From assembly GCF_009832865.1 (NCBI RefSeq), contig NZ_CP047130.1:3410001-3474000 (forward strand): 64,000 nt of DNA, in the 5' to 3' direction. The DNA is from Colwellia sp. 20A7 (GTDB taxonomy: Bacteria; Pseudomonadota; Gammaproteobacteria; Enterobacterales; Alteromonadaceae). The notes beneath the pieces were generated by a model. It ran no database searches. It saw only the letters and a list, made by a program, of their open reading frames with translations, and was not told where the DNA came from. Positions 28,382-38,151 of this stretch are shown here, in pieces. The stretch's first letter is position 1. Every line of letters begins with the position of its first letter. The translations under genes were made by a program, and so were the position numbers.

Positions 28382-29977
28382 TTACGATTCTGTTTCTGGG
28401 CGCATGTGCGGGAACAAAATCACGTCTTTAATCGTTGGAGAGTCAGTAAATAACATCACTAAACGATCAATACCAATACCTTCACCTGCTGTTGGCGGTA
28501 AACCGTATTCTAAAGCATTGATATAGTCAGCATCGTAATGCATCGCTTCATCATCACCCGCATCTTTTTCTGTTACTTGTTTTTGGAAACGTTCAGCTTG
28601 ATCTTCAGCATCATTAAGCTCTGAGAAACCATTCGCTAGTTCACGTCCACCAACAAAGAACTCAAAACGATCAGTGATGAATGGGTTTTCATCATTACGA
28701 CGAGCAAGTGGTGAAACTTCCCATGGGTATTCTGTGATAAATGTTGGTTGATCTAATAAATGCTCAGCCACTTCTTCAAAAATTTCACAGATGTATTTAC
28801 CTGGACCCCACACTTTCGATGCGCTACTTTCTTTAACACCAACTGCTTTCGCCATGGCTTTAATTGCATCAAAATTGTTTTCTGGATCGCGTAACACCGC
28901 TTCATCAAGTGCTTCAGCACCACGATGATCTTTGCCATATTGTAAAATAGCATCAACCATTGATAAACGTGCAAACGGCTTACCTAGGTCATAGAATTTT
29001 TCTTCTACTACTTCGCCATCATTGTTTTTAACCGTATTACGAATAGTGGTAGTACCTAATACATCTTGTGCAATAGTACGTAACATTTCTTCAGTTGTGT
29101 TCATTAAATCATGGTAATCAGCATACGCTTGGTAGAATTCAATCATGGTGAATTCTGGATTATGACGCGTTGAAATACCTTCATTGCGGAAACTACGATT
29201 GATTTCGAATACACGGTCAAAACCACCAACGACTAGACGCTTTAAGTTAAGCTCTGGCGCTATACGTAAGTACATATCCAAATCAAAGGTATTATGATGT
29301 GTCATAAATGGTTTAGCTGTTGCGCCGCCGGGGATAATTTGTAACATTGGCGTTTCAACTTCCATAAAATCACGTTGCGTTAAAAAGTTACGGATACCGG
29401 CAACAATTTTTGAACGAATTTTAAAAGTATTACGCGTATCTTCATTGATAATTAAATCAACGTAACGCTGACGATATTTCATTTCTTGATCAGATAAACC
29501 GTGGAATTTTTCTGGCAATGGGCGTAGTGATTTAGTTAACAATGAATATTCGTCCATATTCACGTAAAGATCACCTTTACCTGACTTATGTAAAATACCT
29601 TTAATACCAACGATATCGCCAATATCTAACGAACCCCATTTTTCTCTAATTTCTTTTTGTACTGTTTTTTCAGAGTAACCTTGAATACGACCTGACGAAT
29701 CTTGTATTACTAGAAATGGTCCGCGTTTTGCCATTACTCGACCAGCAATAGCATAAGTAACCTGTAGTGCTTCAAGTTCTTCTTTCGTTTTTTCACCGTG
29801 TTCAGCTTGAATATCTGCAGCTAAATGCTCACGATTAAAATCGTTAGGAAAACCATTTGCTGAACAATTAGAGCGAATTTTTTCAAGCTTAACACGACGC
29901 TCAGCAATGAGTTTATTTTCGTCTTGTGCTGCGGGTGCATTATTTGCTTGGCTGGCTTTAGTAGCTTTATCTGTCAT
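28382..29977 (-). CDS. lysS: lysyl-tRNA synthetase, class II
   Basis: With the ATG at 29977 the protein has 531 residues. A longer frame starts at a TTG four codons earlier, but the ribosome site GAGAA fits the ATG. It has the OB-fold anticodon domain (about 60-180), class II motif 2 ([20 protein letters not shown]) and motif 3 ([11 protein letters not shown]). It charges tRNA-Lys. The N-terminal extension (about 30 residues, Ala/Gln/Asn rich) is longer than in E. coli (505). It is the last gene of the dsbC-recJ-prfB-lysS run, as in other gammaproteobacteria. Confidence 0.95.
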   Translation of the reverse strand: MTDKATKASQANNAPAAQDENKLIAERRVKLEKIRSNCSANGFPNDFNREHLAADIQAEHGEKTKEELEALQVTYAIAGRVMAKRGPFLVIQDSSGRIQGYSEKTVQKEIREKWGSLDIGDIVGIKGILHKSGKGDLYVNMDEYSLLTKSLRPLPEKFHGLSDQEMKYRQRYVDLIINEDTRNTFKIRSKIVAGIRNFLTQRDFMEVETPMLQIIPGGATAKPFMTHHNTFDLDMYLRIAPELNLKRLVVGGFDRVFEINRSFRNEGISTRHNPEFTMIEFYQAYADYHDLMNTTEEMLRTIAQDVLGTTTIRNTVKNNDGEVVEEKFYDLGKPFARLSMVDAILQYGKDHRGAEALDEAVLRDPENNFDAIKAMAKAVGVKESSASKVWGPGKYICEIFEEVAEHLLDQPTFITEYPWEVSPLARRNDENPFITDRFEFFVGGRELANGFSELNDAEDQAERFQKQVTEKDAGDDEAMHYDADYINALEYGLPPTAGEGIGIDRLVMLFTDSPTIKDVILFPHMRPETES

Positions 29978-30039
29978 TTTGTTTCTCAAAGTTATCTTTA
30001 GTTTTTCAATGTGTTGAATGGATTATTTTAAGCTTAATT

Positions 30040-31138
30040 CTACAAACCAGACTTCAAACTGGCTTCTAAGAATTTGTCTAAATCACCATCTAAAACGGCC
30101 TGGGTGTTTCTATTCTCAACACCCGTTCTTAAATCTTTAATACGGCTATCATCTAATACGTAAGAGCGAATTTGACTACCCCAACCTATATCTGACTTAC
30201 CATCTTCTAACTCTTGTTTGCCTTCATTTTGCTTTTGCATTTCCATTTCATACAACTTAGCTTTAAGCAGCTTCATCGCAGTGGCACGGTTCTTATGTTG
30301 AGAACGATCGGCCTGACACGCAACCACAGCACCTGTTGGTTCATGAGTAATACGAATAGCTGAATCTGTTTTGTTTACATGCTGACCACCTGCGCCAGAA
30401 GCACGAAAGGTATCAATACGTAAGTCGGCAGGGTTAATATCAATTTCAATATTGTCATCTATTTCAGGATAAATAAACGCTGAAGCAAATGAAGTATGAC
30501 GTCGCCCTGATGAATCAAATGGTGATTTTCGAACTAAGCGATGTACACCCGTTTCTGTGCGCAACCAACCAAAAGCGTATTCACCGGTGTATTTAATAGT
30601 ACAACCTTTAATACCAGCAACATCACCACCAGTCACTTCAATCGCTTCGGTTTTATAACCATGCGCTTCGCCCCAACGCAAATACATTCGCATTAGCATT
30701 TCAGCCCAATCTTGCGCTTCTGTACCGCCAGAGCCAGATTGAATATCTAAGTAGCAGTTATTAGCATCTTGTTCGCCACAAAACATACGGCGGAACTCTA
30801 GCTTTTGTAAAATAGTATCTAGCGTATCAGCTTCGTCTTGAGCATCATCAAAAGTTTCTTGATCTTCTTCTTCAATAGCGAGTTCAAGTAAACCCTCTAT
30901 ATCATCACAACCCGTTTCTAATTCAACAATGGTATTAACCACCTCTTCTAGAGAGCTACGTTCTTTACCTAACGCTTGTGCCCGCTCAGGCTCATTCCAA
31001 ACATCAGGTAATTCTAATTCTCGTGAAACTTCAACTAGGCGCTCAGCTTTAACATCGTAGTCAAAGGTACCCCCGAAGTAGGTCAGCACGTTCACGGATT
31101 TCTTTTAATTTATTTATTATTGGGTTAACTTCAAACAT
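30040..31138 (-). CDS. prfB: peptide chain release factor 2, with programmed +1 frameshift
   Basis: Translation starts at ATG 31138 ([17 protein letters not shown]), reaches ...LLRGYL and a UGA at 31063-31061, and continues in the +1 frame as [12 protein letters not shown] to 30040, about 365 residues in all. The GGQ hydrolysis motif is in [14 protein letters not shown] and the SPF stop-codon-reading motif in [14 protein letters not shown]2 recognises UGA and UAA. The frameshift is the classical autoregulatory device of prfB: low RF2 allows the shift. It sits between recJ and lysS. Confidence 0.95.
31061..31074 (-). promoter_or_regulatory. prfB programmed +1 frameshift site
   Basis: On the minus strand the site reads CGGGGGTACCTTTGAC: a Shine-Dalgarno-like GGGGG (31074-31070), the slippery CTT codon (31066-31064) and the UGA stop followed by C. 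This is the standard RF2 frameshift cassette, with CGG in place of the common AGG and TAC in place of TAT. Confidence 0.93.
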
Positions 31139-31301
31139 AAGTCTTCGAACAGAATCCTTCAAGCTAAAATCAGCATTAACATACAGCTGGTAATAACGAG
31201 CTAAACAGCAAAAAATAGTGGCGTATTATAGCGCAAAAATATGAGTAAATAAACGACTAAGAAGCAGTGATTTCTCGACTTTACGTTAGAGCAATTAATG
31301 A

Positions 31302-33071
31302 CTAGGTCTTGGCAACTGTGAGGTTTTCTATCATCAACTGTACTGTTCGTTTACCGCGAAACTCATTAACATCTAATCGATAAGCTAAATGCACTTGCTT
31401 TGCTTGGTTATTTGGCCACGCTTTAATATCAACATTAAAGGCGATCCCATCAATGATTATGCCGGCTTTTTCTAGCACTAATTTAAGGTGCTTTTCACCG
31501 ACAATACGCTGTTGTACTAAAGTAAATATACCGTCGAACAAAGGCTCAGGAAAGTTCTGTCCCCATGGACCTGCTTCTCTGAGCTGTTCAGCAAAGGTTA
31601 ACGTGATGTGATTAGTGTCTAACTCACCATCAGATAAAATGATACTTTGTAGATCTTCAGCTTTGAGCCACTGACTTGCTAACTCGTTAAAAACGTTTTG
31701 AAATTTATCAAAGTTTTGCAAGGTAATTGACAATCCGGCTGCCATCGCATGGCCACCAAACTTTATAATTAATCCCGGATTTTGACTATCTATATGCTCT
31801 AATAAATCACGTATATGCAAGCCAGGGATAGAACGAGCTGAGCCCTTAATCTCTTGGAGGCTTGGTTGGAGTTGTTCATCTTCTCTGCCTGTTGCAAAGA
31901 CAATACAAGGACGGTGATATTTTTCTTTTAAGCGTCCAGCAACAATACCAATAACACCTTGATGCCAGTCTTGTTGATACAGTGCTATCGCACTGGGTAA
32001 GTTATGTTCGTCAAAGCTTAATGATTTAAAAACGCTTTCAGCTTCTAACTGCATACCTTGTTCTATTTCTCTTCGTGCTTTATTTAGGTCATCTAACTCT
32101 ACAGCCATTGCTCTAGCACTGATTAAATCAGGAGCGAGTAAGCAATTAATCCCATAAGACATATCATCTAAGCGACCCGCTGCGTTTATTCTTGGCCCTA
32201 GCGCAAAACCAAAATCTGACGCAACTAAACGCTGTTGGTTTTTATTGGCAATTTCAATTAATGCTTGAATACCAGGACGTGTTTGCCCTGCGCGTATACG
32301 TTTTAGGCCTTGTTCTACTAAAATTCTATTATTTCCATCAAGTGAAACAACATCAGCGACAGTACCTAAAGCAACTAAATCGAGTAATTGAGCAATATTG
32401 GGTTCATTAATATTTTGATTTGCAAAATAGTTTTTTTCACGCAGATAACTGCGTAATGCCAGCATTACGTAGAAAGCGACACCTACGCCAGCAAGTGATT
32501 TACTTGGGAATGGGCAATGGGGTTGATTGGGATTAACAATAGCATCGGCATTTGGTAGTTCATGTCCAGGTAAATGGTGATCCGTAACAATCACTTGTAA
32601 GCCAAGCTCTTTTGCACGATTAACACCGGCAACACAGCTGATGCCATTATCAACGGTCACTAACATTTCTGCCCCCTGATTAGCAGCTATATCAACTATT
32701 TCAGGCGTTAATCCATAACCATATTCAAATCGATTAGGCACTAAAAATGAATGATTACTGCTCCCCATGGAAGATAACGCAACCATCATTAACGCTGTAC
32801 TCGTTGCTCCATCGGCATCAAAATCACCAACAATAACAATATTAGTTTTATCAAGTAATGCCTGATAGAGCAGCTCACTAGCATCGTCTAACCCTTTTAG
32901 GGCGTAGCTAGTCCCTTCAACAACACTCAACCCTTGTAAATTAGCTACTTTTAAATCTAATTGTTTTGCTGTTTGAACACCTCGACAAGCATATATTTGT
33001 TTAATAATAGGCGGCAAGCTATTAGGAAGGTGATCGTCACTAAAGTGCTCGCGGCGAATTATTTTTTTCAT
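31302..33071 (-). CDS. recJ: single-stranded-DNA-specific exonuclease RecJ
   Basis: The 589-residue protein has DHH motif I GDFDADGATSTA (about 81-92), motif III VTDHHLPG (about 163-170) and the C-terminal GGHAMAAG segment of the DHHA1 domain. RecJ degrades single-stranded DNA 5' to 3' in recombination and mismatch repair. Length fits E. coli RecJ (577). It lies 36 bp after dsbC in a conserved operon order. Confidence 0.95.
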   Translation of the reverse strand: MKKIIRREHFSDDHLPNSLPPIIKQIYACRGVQTAKQLDLKVANLQGLSVVEGTSYALKGLDDASELLYQALLDKTNIVIVGDFDADGATSTALMMVALSSMGSSNHSFLVPNRFEYGYGLTPEIVDIAANQGAEMLVTVDNGISCVAGVNRAKELGLQVIVTDHHLPGHELPNADAIVNPNQPHCPFPSKSLAGVGVAFYVMLALRSYLREKNYFANQNINEPNIAQLLDLVALGTVADVVSLDGNNRILVEQGLKRIRAGQTRPGIQALIEIANKNQQRLVASDFGFALGPRINAAGRLDDMSYGINCLLAPDLISARAMAVELDDLNKARREIEQGMQLEAESVFKSLSFDEHNLPSAIALYQQDWHQGVIGIVAGRLKEKYHRPCIVFATGREDEQLQPSLQEIKGSARSIPGLHIRDLLEHIDSQNPGLIIKFGGHAMAAGLSITLQNFDKFQNVFNELASQWLKAEDLQSIILSDGELDTNHITLTFAEQLREAGPWGQNFPEPLFDGIFTLVQQRIVGEKHLKLVLEKAGIIIDGIAFNVDIKAWPNNQAKQVHLAYRLDVNEFRGKRTVQLMIENLTVAKT

Positions 33072-33107
33072 ACTTTATATGTCTTAATTGTTTATCTAAA
33101 ATTTAAA

Positions 33108-33911
33108 TTATATACTTTCCAATAATTTTAATAATTGTTTTGGCTCTTGGTAACCTGGTACTAGCATACCATTTGATAAAACTAATGCTGGTGTACCATT
33201 AACGCCAATTTGACGACCAAAGTTCAACTGTTCTTCAATAGGTTTTTCACAAACGCGATAAGCGACACTACCGGTATTTTTCCCACGAGTCATTGCCGCT
33301 TTTGGATCTTCATTACACCATACCGAACGTAAGTCTTTAAACCCTTGAGAATAGTTTCCAGCTTGATCTTTAATTCCCGCGCGAGGAAAAGCTAAATAAC
33401 GAAAAGTGATACCAAGATCGTTATATTCAGCCATTTGTTTGTGCATTTTACGACAATAACCACAGCTAATATCAGTAAAGGCCGATACAACATACTTTTC
33501 ATCTTTTGCTTTAAAAACAATCATGTCATCTTTAAATTGTTCAACGCCATCAAGGCGAACTTTAGCTAAACTCGCTTCAGATAAGTCCGTTACTTTAGAA
33601 ACTAAACTGTAAACTTTACCTTGAATAAAGTAATTACCATCGTAACTAGAATAAAATACACCTTGATCACTCATAAGCAAAGCGATACCTGGTACAGGCG
33701 TTTTTTCAACTTTATTAATAGTTAAACCCAACTTTGCTTTGATTTTTGCTTTAAGCATGTCGACATTTAATTCTGCTTGGGTTGATTCAATATTTTTTAC
33801 TGCAACATTTGATTCTGATGCATTATTTGCTACGGCCATTTGATTGACCGAAAAAAAACTAACTGCAACTGCAGTAACTACACCACCAATAATGAATAAC
33901 TTTTTAAACAT
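33108..33911 (-). CDS. dsbC: periplasmic thiol:disulfide isomerase DsbC
   Basis: The 267-residue precursor has a signal peptide ending near VNQMAVA, an N-terminal dimerisation domain (about 50-115) and a thioredoxin-like domain with the active site SCGYCRKMHKQM (about 155). It corrects wrong disulfides in the periplasm, kept reduced by DsbD. AGGA 8 bases upstream supports the start. It leads the dsbC-recJ-prfB-lysS operon; xerD, often upstream, is absent and a flavodoxin gene diverges instead. Confidence 0.93.
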   Translation of the reverse strand: MFKKLFIIGGVVTAVAVSFFSVNQMAVANNASESNVAVKNIESTQAELNVDMLKAKIKAKLGLTINKVEKTPVPGIALLMSDQGVFYSSYDGNYFIQGKVYSLVSKVTDLSEASLAKVRLDGVEQFKDDMIVFKAKDEKYVVSAFTDISCGYCRKMHKQMAEYNDLGITFRYLAFPRAGIKDQAGNYSQGFKDLRSVWCNEDPKAAMTRGKNTGSVAYRVCEKPIEEQLNFGRQIGVNGTPALVLSNGMLVPGYQEPKQLLKLLESI

Positions 33912-34163
33912 ACTTTATTTCCTAAATTTACTTCGATTAATAATGAAACTAAGTGACGTAACTCATTACTCACTTAATACTATGCAGATAAGCAGACCGC
34001 GTTGTTGCCAAAGAAATTACAGCTGATAATGTAACTTTGCAAACAATAAATTGAATTGTACTAAATGCTTTTGTTAAGATCATGGCAATTTATACCAAAT
34101 GAAATAATTAATAAACTACTTCATTTAGTATTACATCTATTCTTACACTTTAGGCAAACTAAT

Positions 34164-34679
34164 ATGAAAATTGGCTTATTCTATGGCTCAAGTACATGTT
34201 ATACCGAAATAGCAGCTGAAAAAATTCAAGAAACCATAGGCGCTGATTTAGTTGAGTTACATAACATTAAAGATATTCCACTAGCAAACTGTCTTGATTA
34301 CAACTTTATTATATTGGGTATTTCCACATGGGATTACGGTGAACTTCAAGAAGACTGGGAATCTATTTGGTTAGATATTAATGATATTGACTTAACAGGC
34401 AAAGTCGTTGCTTTGTATGGTATGGGTGATCAAATTGGCTATACTGATTGGTTTCAAGATGCCCTTGGAATGTTACATGAGCAAGTATTAGCACAAGGTG
34501 CGATATTAATAGGTTATTGGCCCAATCAAGGGTATGAATTTTCAGCGTCAAAGGCACTCACAGAAGATAATCAACACTTTGTTGGTTTAGCACTTGATGA
34601 AGATAATCAATATGAACTCAGTGAAAACAGAATTCAACAATGGTGCGAACAAGTTTTAGAAGAATATAGCGAAAGCTGA
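34164..34679 (+). CDS. fldB: long-chain flavodoxin (FldB type)
   Basis: The 171-residue protein has the FMN phosphate loop [10 protein letters not shown] (7-16), the Trp-bearing loop [13 protein letters not shown] (about 56-68) and the Tyr loop [15 protein letters not shown], all typical of flavodoxins with the 20-residue insertion. The start at 34164 places the loop at the normal distance. A frame open from 34065 would add 33 unlikely residues. It shuttles electrons to reductases; FldB is often linked to redox stress. It diverges from dsbC. Confidence 0.88.
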   Translation: MKIGLFYGSSTCYTEIAAEKIQETIGADLVELHNIKDIPLANCLDYNFIILGISTWDYGELQEDWESIWLDINDIDLTGKVVALYGMGDQIGYTDWFQDALGMLHEQVLAQGAILIGYWPNQGYEFSASKALTEDNQHFVGLALDEDNQYELSENRIQQWCEQVLEEYSES

Positions 34680-34789
34680 TTTTTAAAATAGATGGTTATT
34701 GCTATCAAGATAAAGTAGTTACAGGCAACACGAAAAGCACTATAATAACGCAATAGTAATATCCATCTAAAATTAGTGAAAAATCATTT

Positions 34790-36037
34790 ATGTTTGAGCA
34801 ATTTGATCTCGATTCAGAATTATTAGCCAATGTGAAAGCATTAGGTTACAAAAAGCCTACTTCTATTCAGGAATTAGTAATTCCAAAAGCAATGACAGGT
34901 AAAGATATACTTGCCTCTGCACCAACAGGAACAGGTAAAACCGCTGCATTTTTGCTTCCTATTGCTCAACATCTACTTGATTACCCTCGCACTAAACCGG
35001 GTTTCCCTCGTGTATTAATATTAACACCTACACGCGAATTAGCGATTCAAATAGGTGAAGATAGTGAAAACCTTACTAAGTTATCTAAAATAAAAACGGG
35101 TGTAATTACCGGTGGTGTAAATTATGGCAGCCATAATGATATTTTAAACAGCACTACGGATATTTTAGTTGCGACACCAGGACGGTTATTAGAATACATA
35201 GAAAACGAGCAGTTTGATGCTCGAGAAATAGAAATATTAGTACTTGATGAAGCTGATCGCATGCTAGATCTAGGCTTTAGTGAAGCGATTAATCGTATAG
35301 TAGGTGAAGCTCGTTGGCGTAAACAAACCATGCTTTTCTCAGCAACATTGGAAAGTACGGGTGTTATTCGTTTTGCGAAAGAAGTATTAACAGAGCCTGA
35401 ATTTTTAGAAGCGACACCTTCACGTAAAGAAAAAGCTAAAATACACCAGTGGTTACATCTGGCGGATAGTGCAACCCATAAATTAGATTTATTGGTTAAT
35501 ACCTTGAAACAAGAAGGCGTGAATCGCACCGTTGTTTTTGCTAATAAACGAGAAACGGTTCAGTATCTTTCAGGCAAATTATATGCTGAAGAATTACCTT
35601 GTGTTTGGCTTGAAGGCAAAATGCCACAAGATAAACGCAACCAAGCAATTGAACGCTTTAAAAATGGTGAAGTTAAAGTACTAGTAGCAACAGACGTTGC
35701 AGCTCGTGGATTAGATATTGATGATATAACTCATGTCATTAATTTTGATATGCCACGCCAGGTCGATATTTATGTCCATCGCATTGGTCGTACAGGTAGA
35801 GCGGGTTCAAAAGGTACTGCTATTTCATTGATAGAGGCCCATGATATGGGCGTTATTGGAAAAATTGAGCGTTATCAAAATGAACGTCTTCAACGAAGAG
35901 TTATTAGTGAACTTCGCCCTAAAAATAAAGAGGCTAAGGTTGCTAGCAAAAAAGCAAAAGTGAAACGCACTACTTCTCAGAAAAAAGCTAAAGCTAAAAA
36001 ACAGATCAAGACAAAAGTCAAAAAAAGTAAATCATAA
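34790..36037 (+). CDS. srmB: DEAD-box RNA helicase SrmB
   Basis: The 415-residue protein shows motif Q (YKKPTSIQ), motif I (SAPTGTGKTAAF), motif II (LVLDEADRM) and motif VI (YVHRIGRTGRAG). The first residues MFEQFDLDSELL and the order of features match SrmB, which helps 50S subunit assembly at low temperature. The C-terminal tail (about 380-415) is extremely Lys-rich and probably binds RNA. The other DEAD-box gene, at 41.2 kb, belongs to the RhlE group. Confidence 0.88.
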   Translation: MFEQFDLDSELLANVKALGYKKPTSIQELVIPKAMTGKDILASAPTGTGKTAAFLLPIAQHLLDYPRTKPGFPRVLILTPTRELAIQIGEDSENLTKLSKIKTGVITGGVNYGSHNDILNSTTDILVATPGRLLEYIENEQFDAREIEILVLDEADRMLDLGFSEAINRIVGEARWRKQTMLFSATLESTGVIRFAKEVLTEPEFLEATPSRKEKAKIHQWLHLADSATHKLDLLVNTLKQEGVNRTVVFANKRETVQYLSGKLYAEELPCVWLEGKMPQDKRNQAIERFKNGEVKVLVATDVAARGLDIDDITHVINFDMPRQVDIYVHRIGRTGRAGSKGTAISLIEAHDMGVIGKIERYQNERLQRRVISELRPKNKEAKVASKKAKVKRTTSQKKAKAKKQIKTKVKKSKS

Positions 36038-36083
36038 ACTTATGCGCTAATAAATGTTAAGCCTTTTGTAACGTAACCTATGC

Positions 36084-36127
36084 GTGATTCATTTTAATAT
36101 AAACAATAACTAGATGAAATGAATCAC
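36084..36127. promoter_or_regulatory. 11-bp inverted repeat between srmB and the sigma-factor gene
   Basis: GTGATTCATTT (36084-36094) and AAATGAATCAC (36117-36127) pair perfectly around 22 bases, 53 bp before the sigma gene start. It could be an srmB terminator or a two-site operator for the sigma/FecR operon. No T run favours termination. Confidence 0.5.
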
Positions 36128-36179
36128 ATAAACACATTACGAGCAGTCTAAAAAGTAATTGCCTTTATCGGGATTGAAA

Positions 36180-36749
36180 ATGAACCCAAAAGATAATAAA
36201 AATAAACTTACCGACACTTTTATCAGTTATCGCAGAACGATCAAGGCCTTTATTAGTCGCATTGTTAAGCCTGACGATATTGATGACATCGTACAAGAAA
36301 CCTTTGTACGCAGCTACGAAGCAAATATGAAACAAGAAATAAAATATGCTCGTAGTTATATGCTTAAAACAGCTAAAAATATTGCCTATAATCATAATGC
36401 TAAATGGGACAATAAATATAATGACTCGATAGAGAGCTTTGTTGAGCTACCTCTAGAATTAAGTAGTAATCACTTTGAAGACGACTACGAGTCTAAAGAA
36501 CGATTTTTATCTTTTTGTCGAGCCACTGAACAGCTATCTGGATCTATACGTAAGTGTTTTATTTTAAAGAAAGTATACGGACTTAGCCAAAAAGAAATAG
36601 CACAATATCTACAGTTAAGTGAAAGCACCGTTGAAAAGCATGTAGCTAAAGGCTTATTAAAAAGTTTTCAATATATGGAACAAATTCATCATAAAGACGG
36701 TCAAACTTTAGTAATCAAAAATATTAAAAAAGCAAAAGTACGAATGTAG
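36180..36749 (+). CDS. ECF sigma factor of FecI type
   Basis: The 189-residue protein has sigma region 2 (VKPDDIDDIVQETFVRSYEA, with the DDIVQE core-binding stretch) and region 4 (LKKVYGLSQKEIAQYLQLSESTVEKHVAKGLLK). It lacks a region 3, as ECF factors do. The ATG at 36180 follows GGGAT and fixes region 2 at the normal distance; an upstream TTG frame exists. It is followed by fecR-like and receptor genes, the typical iron or polymer signalling operon: the receptor senses the ligand, FecR relays it, and the sigma factor transcribes the receptor gene. Confidence 0.88.
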   Translation: MNPKDNKNKLTDTFISYRRTIKAFISRIVKPDDIDDIVQETFVRSYEANMKQEIKYARSYMLKTAKNIAYNHNAKWDNKYNDSIESFVELPLELSSNHFEDDYESKERFLSFCRATEQLSGSIRKCFILKKVYGLSQKEIAQYLQLSESTVEKHVAKGLLKSFQYMEQIHHKDGQTLVIKNIKKAKVRM

Positions 36750-36802
36750 CCACTATCACTAGTCAATAAACTAAAAATATCGAAGAATAATCGAGTAACG
36801 TA

Positions 36803-37873
36803 ATGAGCAATGTAAGTCAATTTCACACTAAAGAAGACATTCAGGCACAAGCTTGCCTTTGGATTAGTCGTATGGATCGTGGCTTATCGCTATTTGAACA
36901 ACAAGAATTAGTTGTTTGGTGCGAGCAGAATACTGCACACCTTAATGCGTTATTAGATATGGCCTCATATTGGGATGACGTTTCTGTTCTTAATGAGTTA
37001 AGTGATTTATTTCCATTAGATAAGCTTAAAACAATTCGTCATCACTTCTCTGCTATCGTATTAGCGGCCAGCGTTGCTATTGTGTCTATACTTTCAGTCA
37101 ATGCCTTTATTGATAAATCATTTTTACCTTTCATTCCTTCGTTAAACGAGCAATCGTTAACACAAACACAAATCTTAAAAACCAATGTAGGTGAGCAGAA
37201 TAGCTTTACTATGAATGATGGTACTCACATTCAATTAAATACAAATACGATTGTTCATGTGTCTTACACACCATCATCACGCCAATTAACATTAATGCAA
37301 GGGGAAGCAAGATTTGATATAGCTAAAGATAAATCACGTCCCTTCACTGTAACCTCGGGTGATAAATCATTCACAGCATTAGGGACTATATTTAATGTAC
37401 AAAAAAATGGTCATAGTGATATTGAATTGATGGTAACTGAAGGTAGAGTTTTAATTACTAAAGCAACAGAAACACTTGAAGTGATAAAGCATACTTTACT
37501 AACAACAGATGAAAACACAAATAAAACAGAGTTACCTGGAATACTTGTCAATTCAGGTGAAAAAGCGACAATAACAAAACAGTCTGAAATGCCTATTGAA
37601 CAAGTATCACTTGATCAAATACAGCGTGATTTAGCTTGGCAACAAGGTATGCTAATTTTTAATGGTGAGCCGTTATCCAATGCACTAACTGAAGTAAGTA
37701 GGTACACTGAAACTCATTTTAAAATAACTGACCCTAAAATTGCCAACATTAAAGTATCAGGGTACTTTAAAGCTAACGATGTAGAAGGTTTATTAGCCTC
37801 ACTAAAAAGTAATTTTAACATTAGTTATTCAAAAACAGCTAATAGTACAATTTTACTTGCCTTAAATGAATAA
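36803..37873 (+). CDS. FecR-type anti-sigma membrane regulator
   Basis: The 356-residue protein has an N-terminal cytoplasmic domain of the DUF4880 type (LWISRMDRGLSLFEQQELVVW, about 18-40) that should hold the sigma factor, one membrane helix (about 76-95) and a periplasmic FecR domain (about 125-225, with TLMQGEARFDIAKDKSRPF and FTALGTIFNVQ). The last 80 residues resemble an STN-like domain (FNGEPLSNALTEVSRY). The gene follows the sigma gene by 53 bp and probably forms one transcript with it. Confidence 0.88.
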   Translation: MSNVSQFHTKEDIQAQACLWISRMDRGLSLFEQQELVVWCEQNTAHLNALLDMASYWDDVSVLNELSDLFPLDKLKTIRHHFSAIVLAASVAIVSILSVNAFIDKSFLPFIPSLNEQSLTQTQILKTNVGEQNSFTMNDGTHIQLNTNTIVHVSYTPSSRQLTLMQGEARFDIAKDKSRPFTVTSGDKSFTALGTIFNVQKNGHSDIELMVTEGRVLITKATETLEVIKHTLLTTDENTNKTELPGILVNSGEKATITKQSEMPIEQVSLDQIQRDLAWQQGMLIFNGEPLSNALTEVSRYTETHFKITDPKIANIKVSGYFKANDVEGLLASLKSNFNISYSKTANSTILLALNE

Positions 37874-38010
37874 TCCATCCGCTTAATATTTAAATATCAA
37901 CCTCCCTGTCATTTTATCAAAACATGCCCTTATTGTTTACTAGCTATTTCTCATCATTTAGCTTAATTTAAATAATTCAAATTAATTTAAAAAACTATAG
38001 AGGATTTCTT

Positions 38011-38151
38011 CTGCTCACTTGTTTATTAATACTGCACCGTTGGCGAGATAAATTTCGTCTGTTCCAACTGTCAGCCAAACTTAAATCGTTACTAAAGTAT
38101 TTCATTAGCCTGAATATAGTTTTAGTAACCTTCAATGCAGATGCTGCTAGT
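38011..38151 (+). other. in-frame extension encoding a signal peptide ahead of the STN module
   Basis: The frame upstream of the TTG at 38152 is open back to 37972. It encodes a signal-peptide-like run (LKSLLKYFISLNIVLVTFNADA) that ends just before the STN domain. No ATG, GTG or TTG lies in frame; the best candidate is CTG at 38011, six bases after the ribosome site AGAGGA (37999-38004). So the real start is probably a rare non-ATG codon in this stretch. The alternative is that the STN part is a translated relic. Confidence 0.45.
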
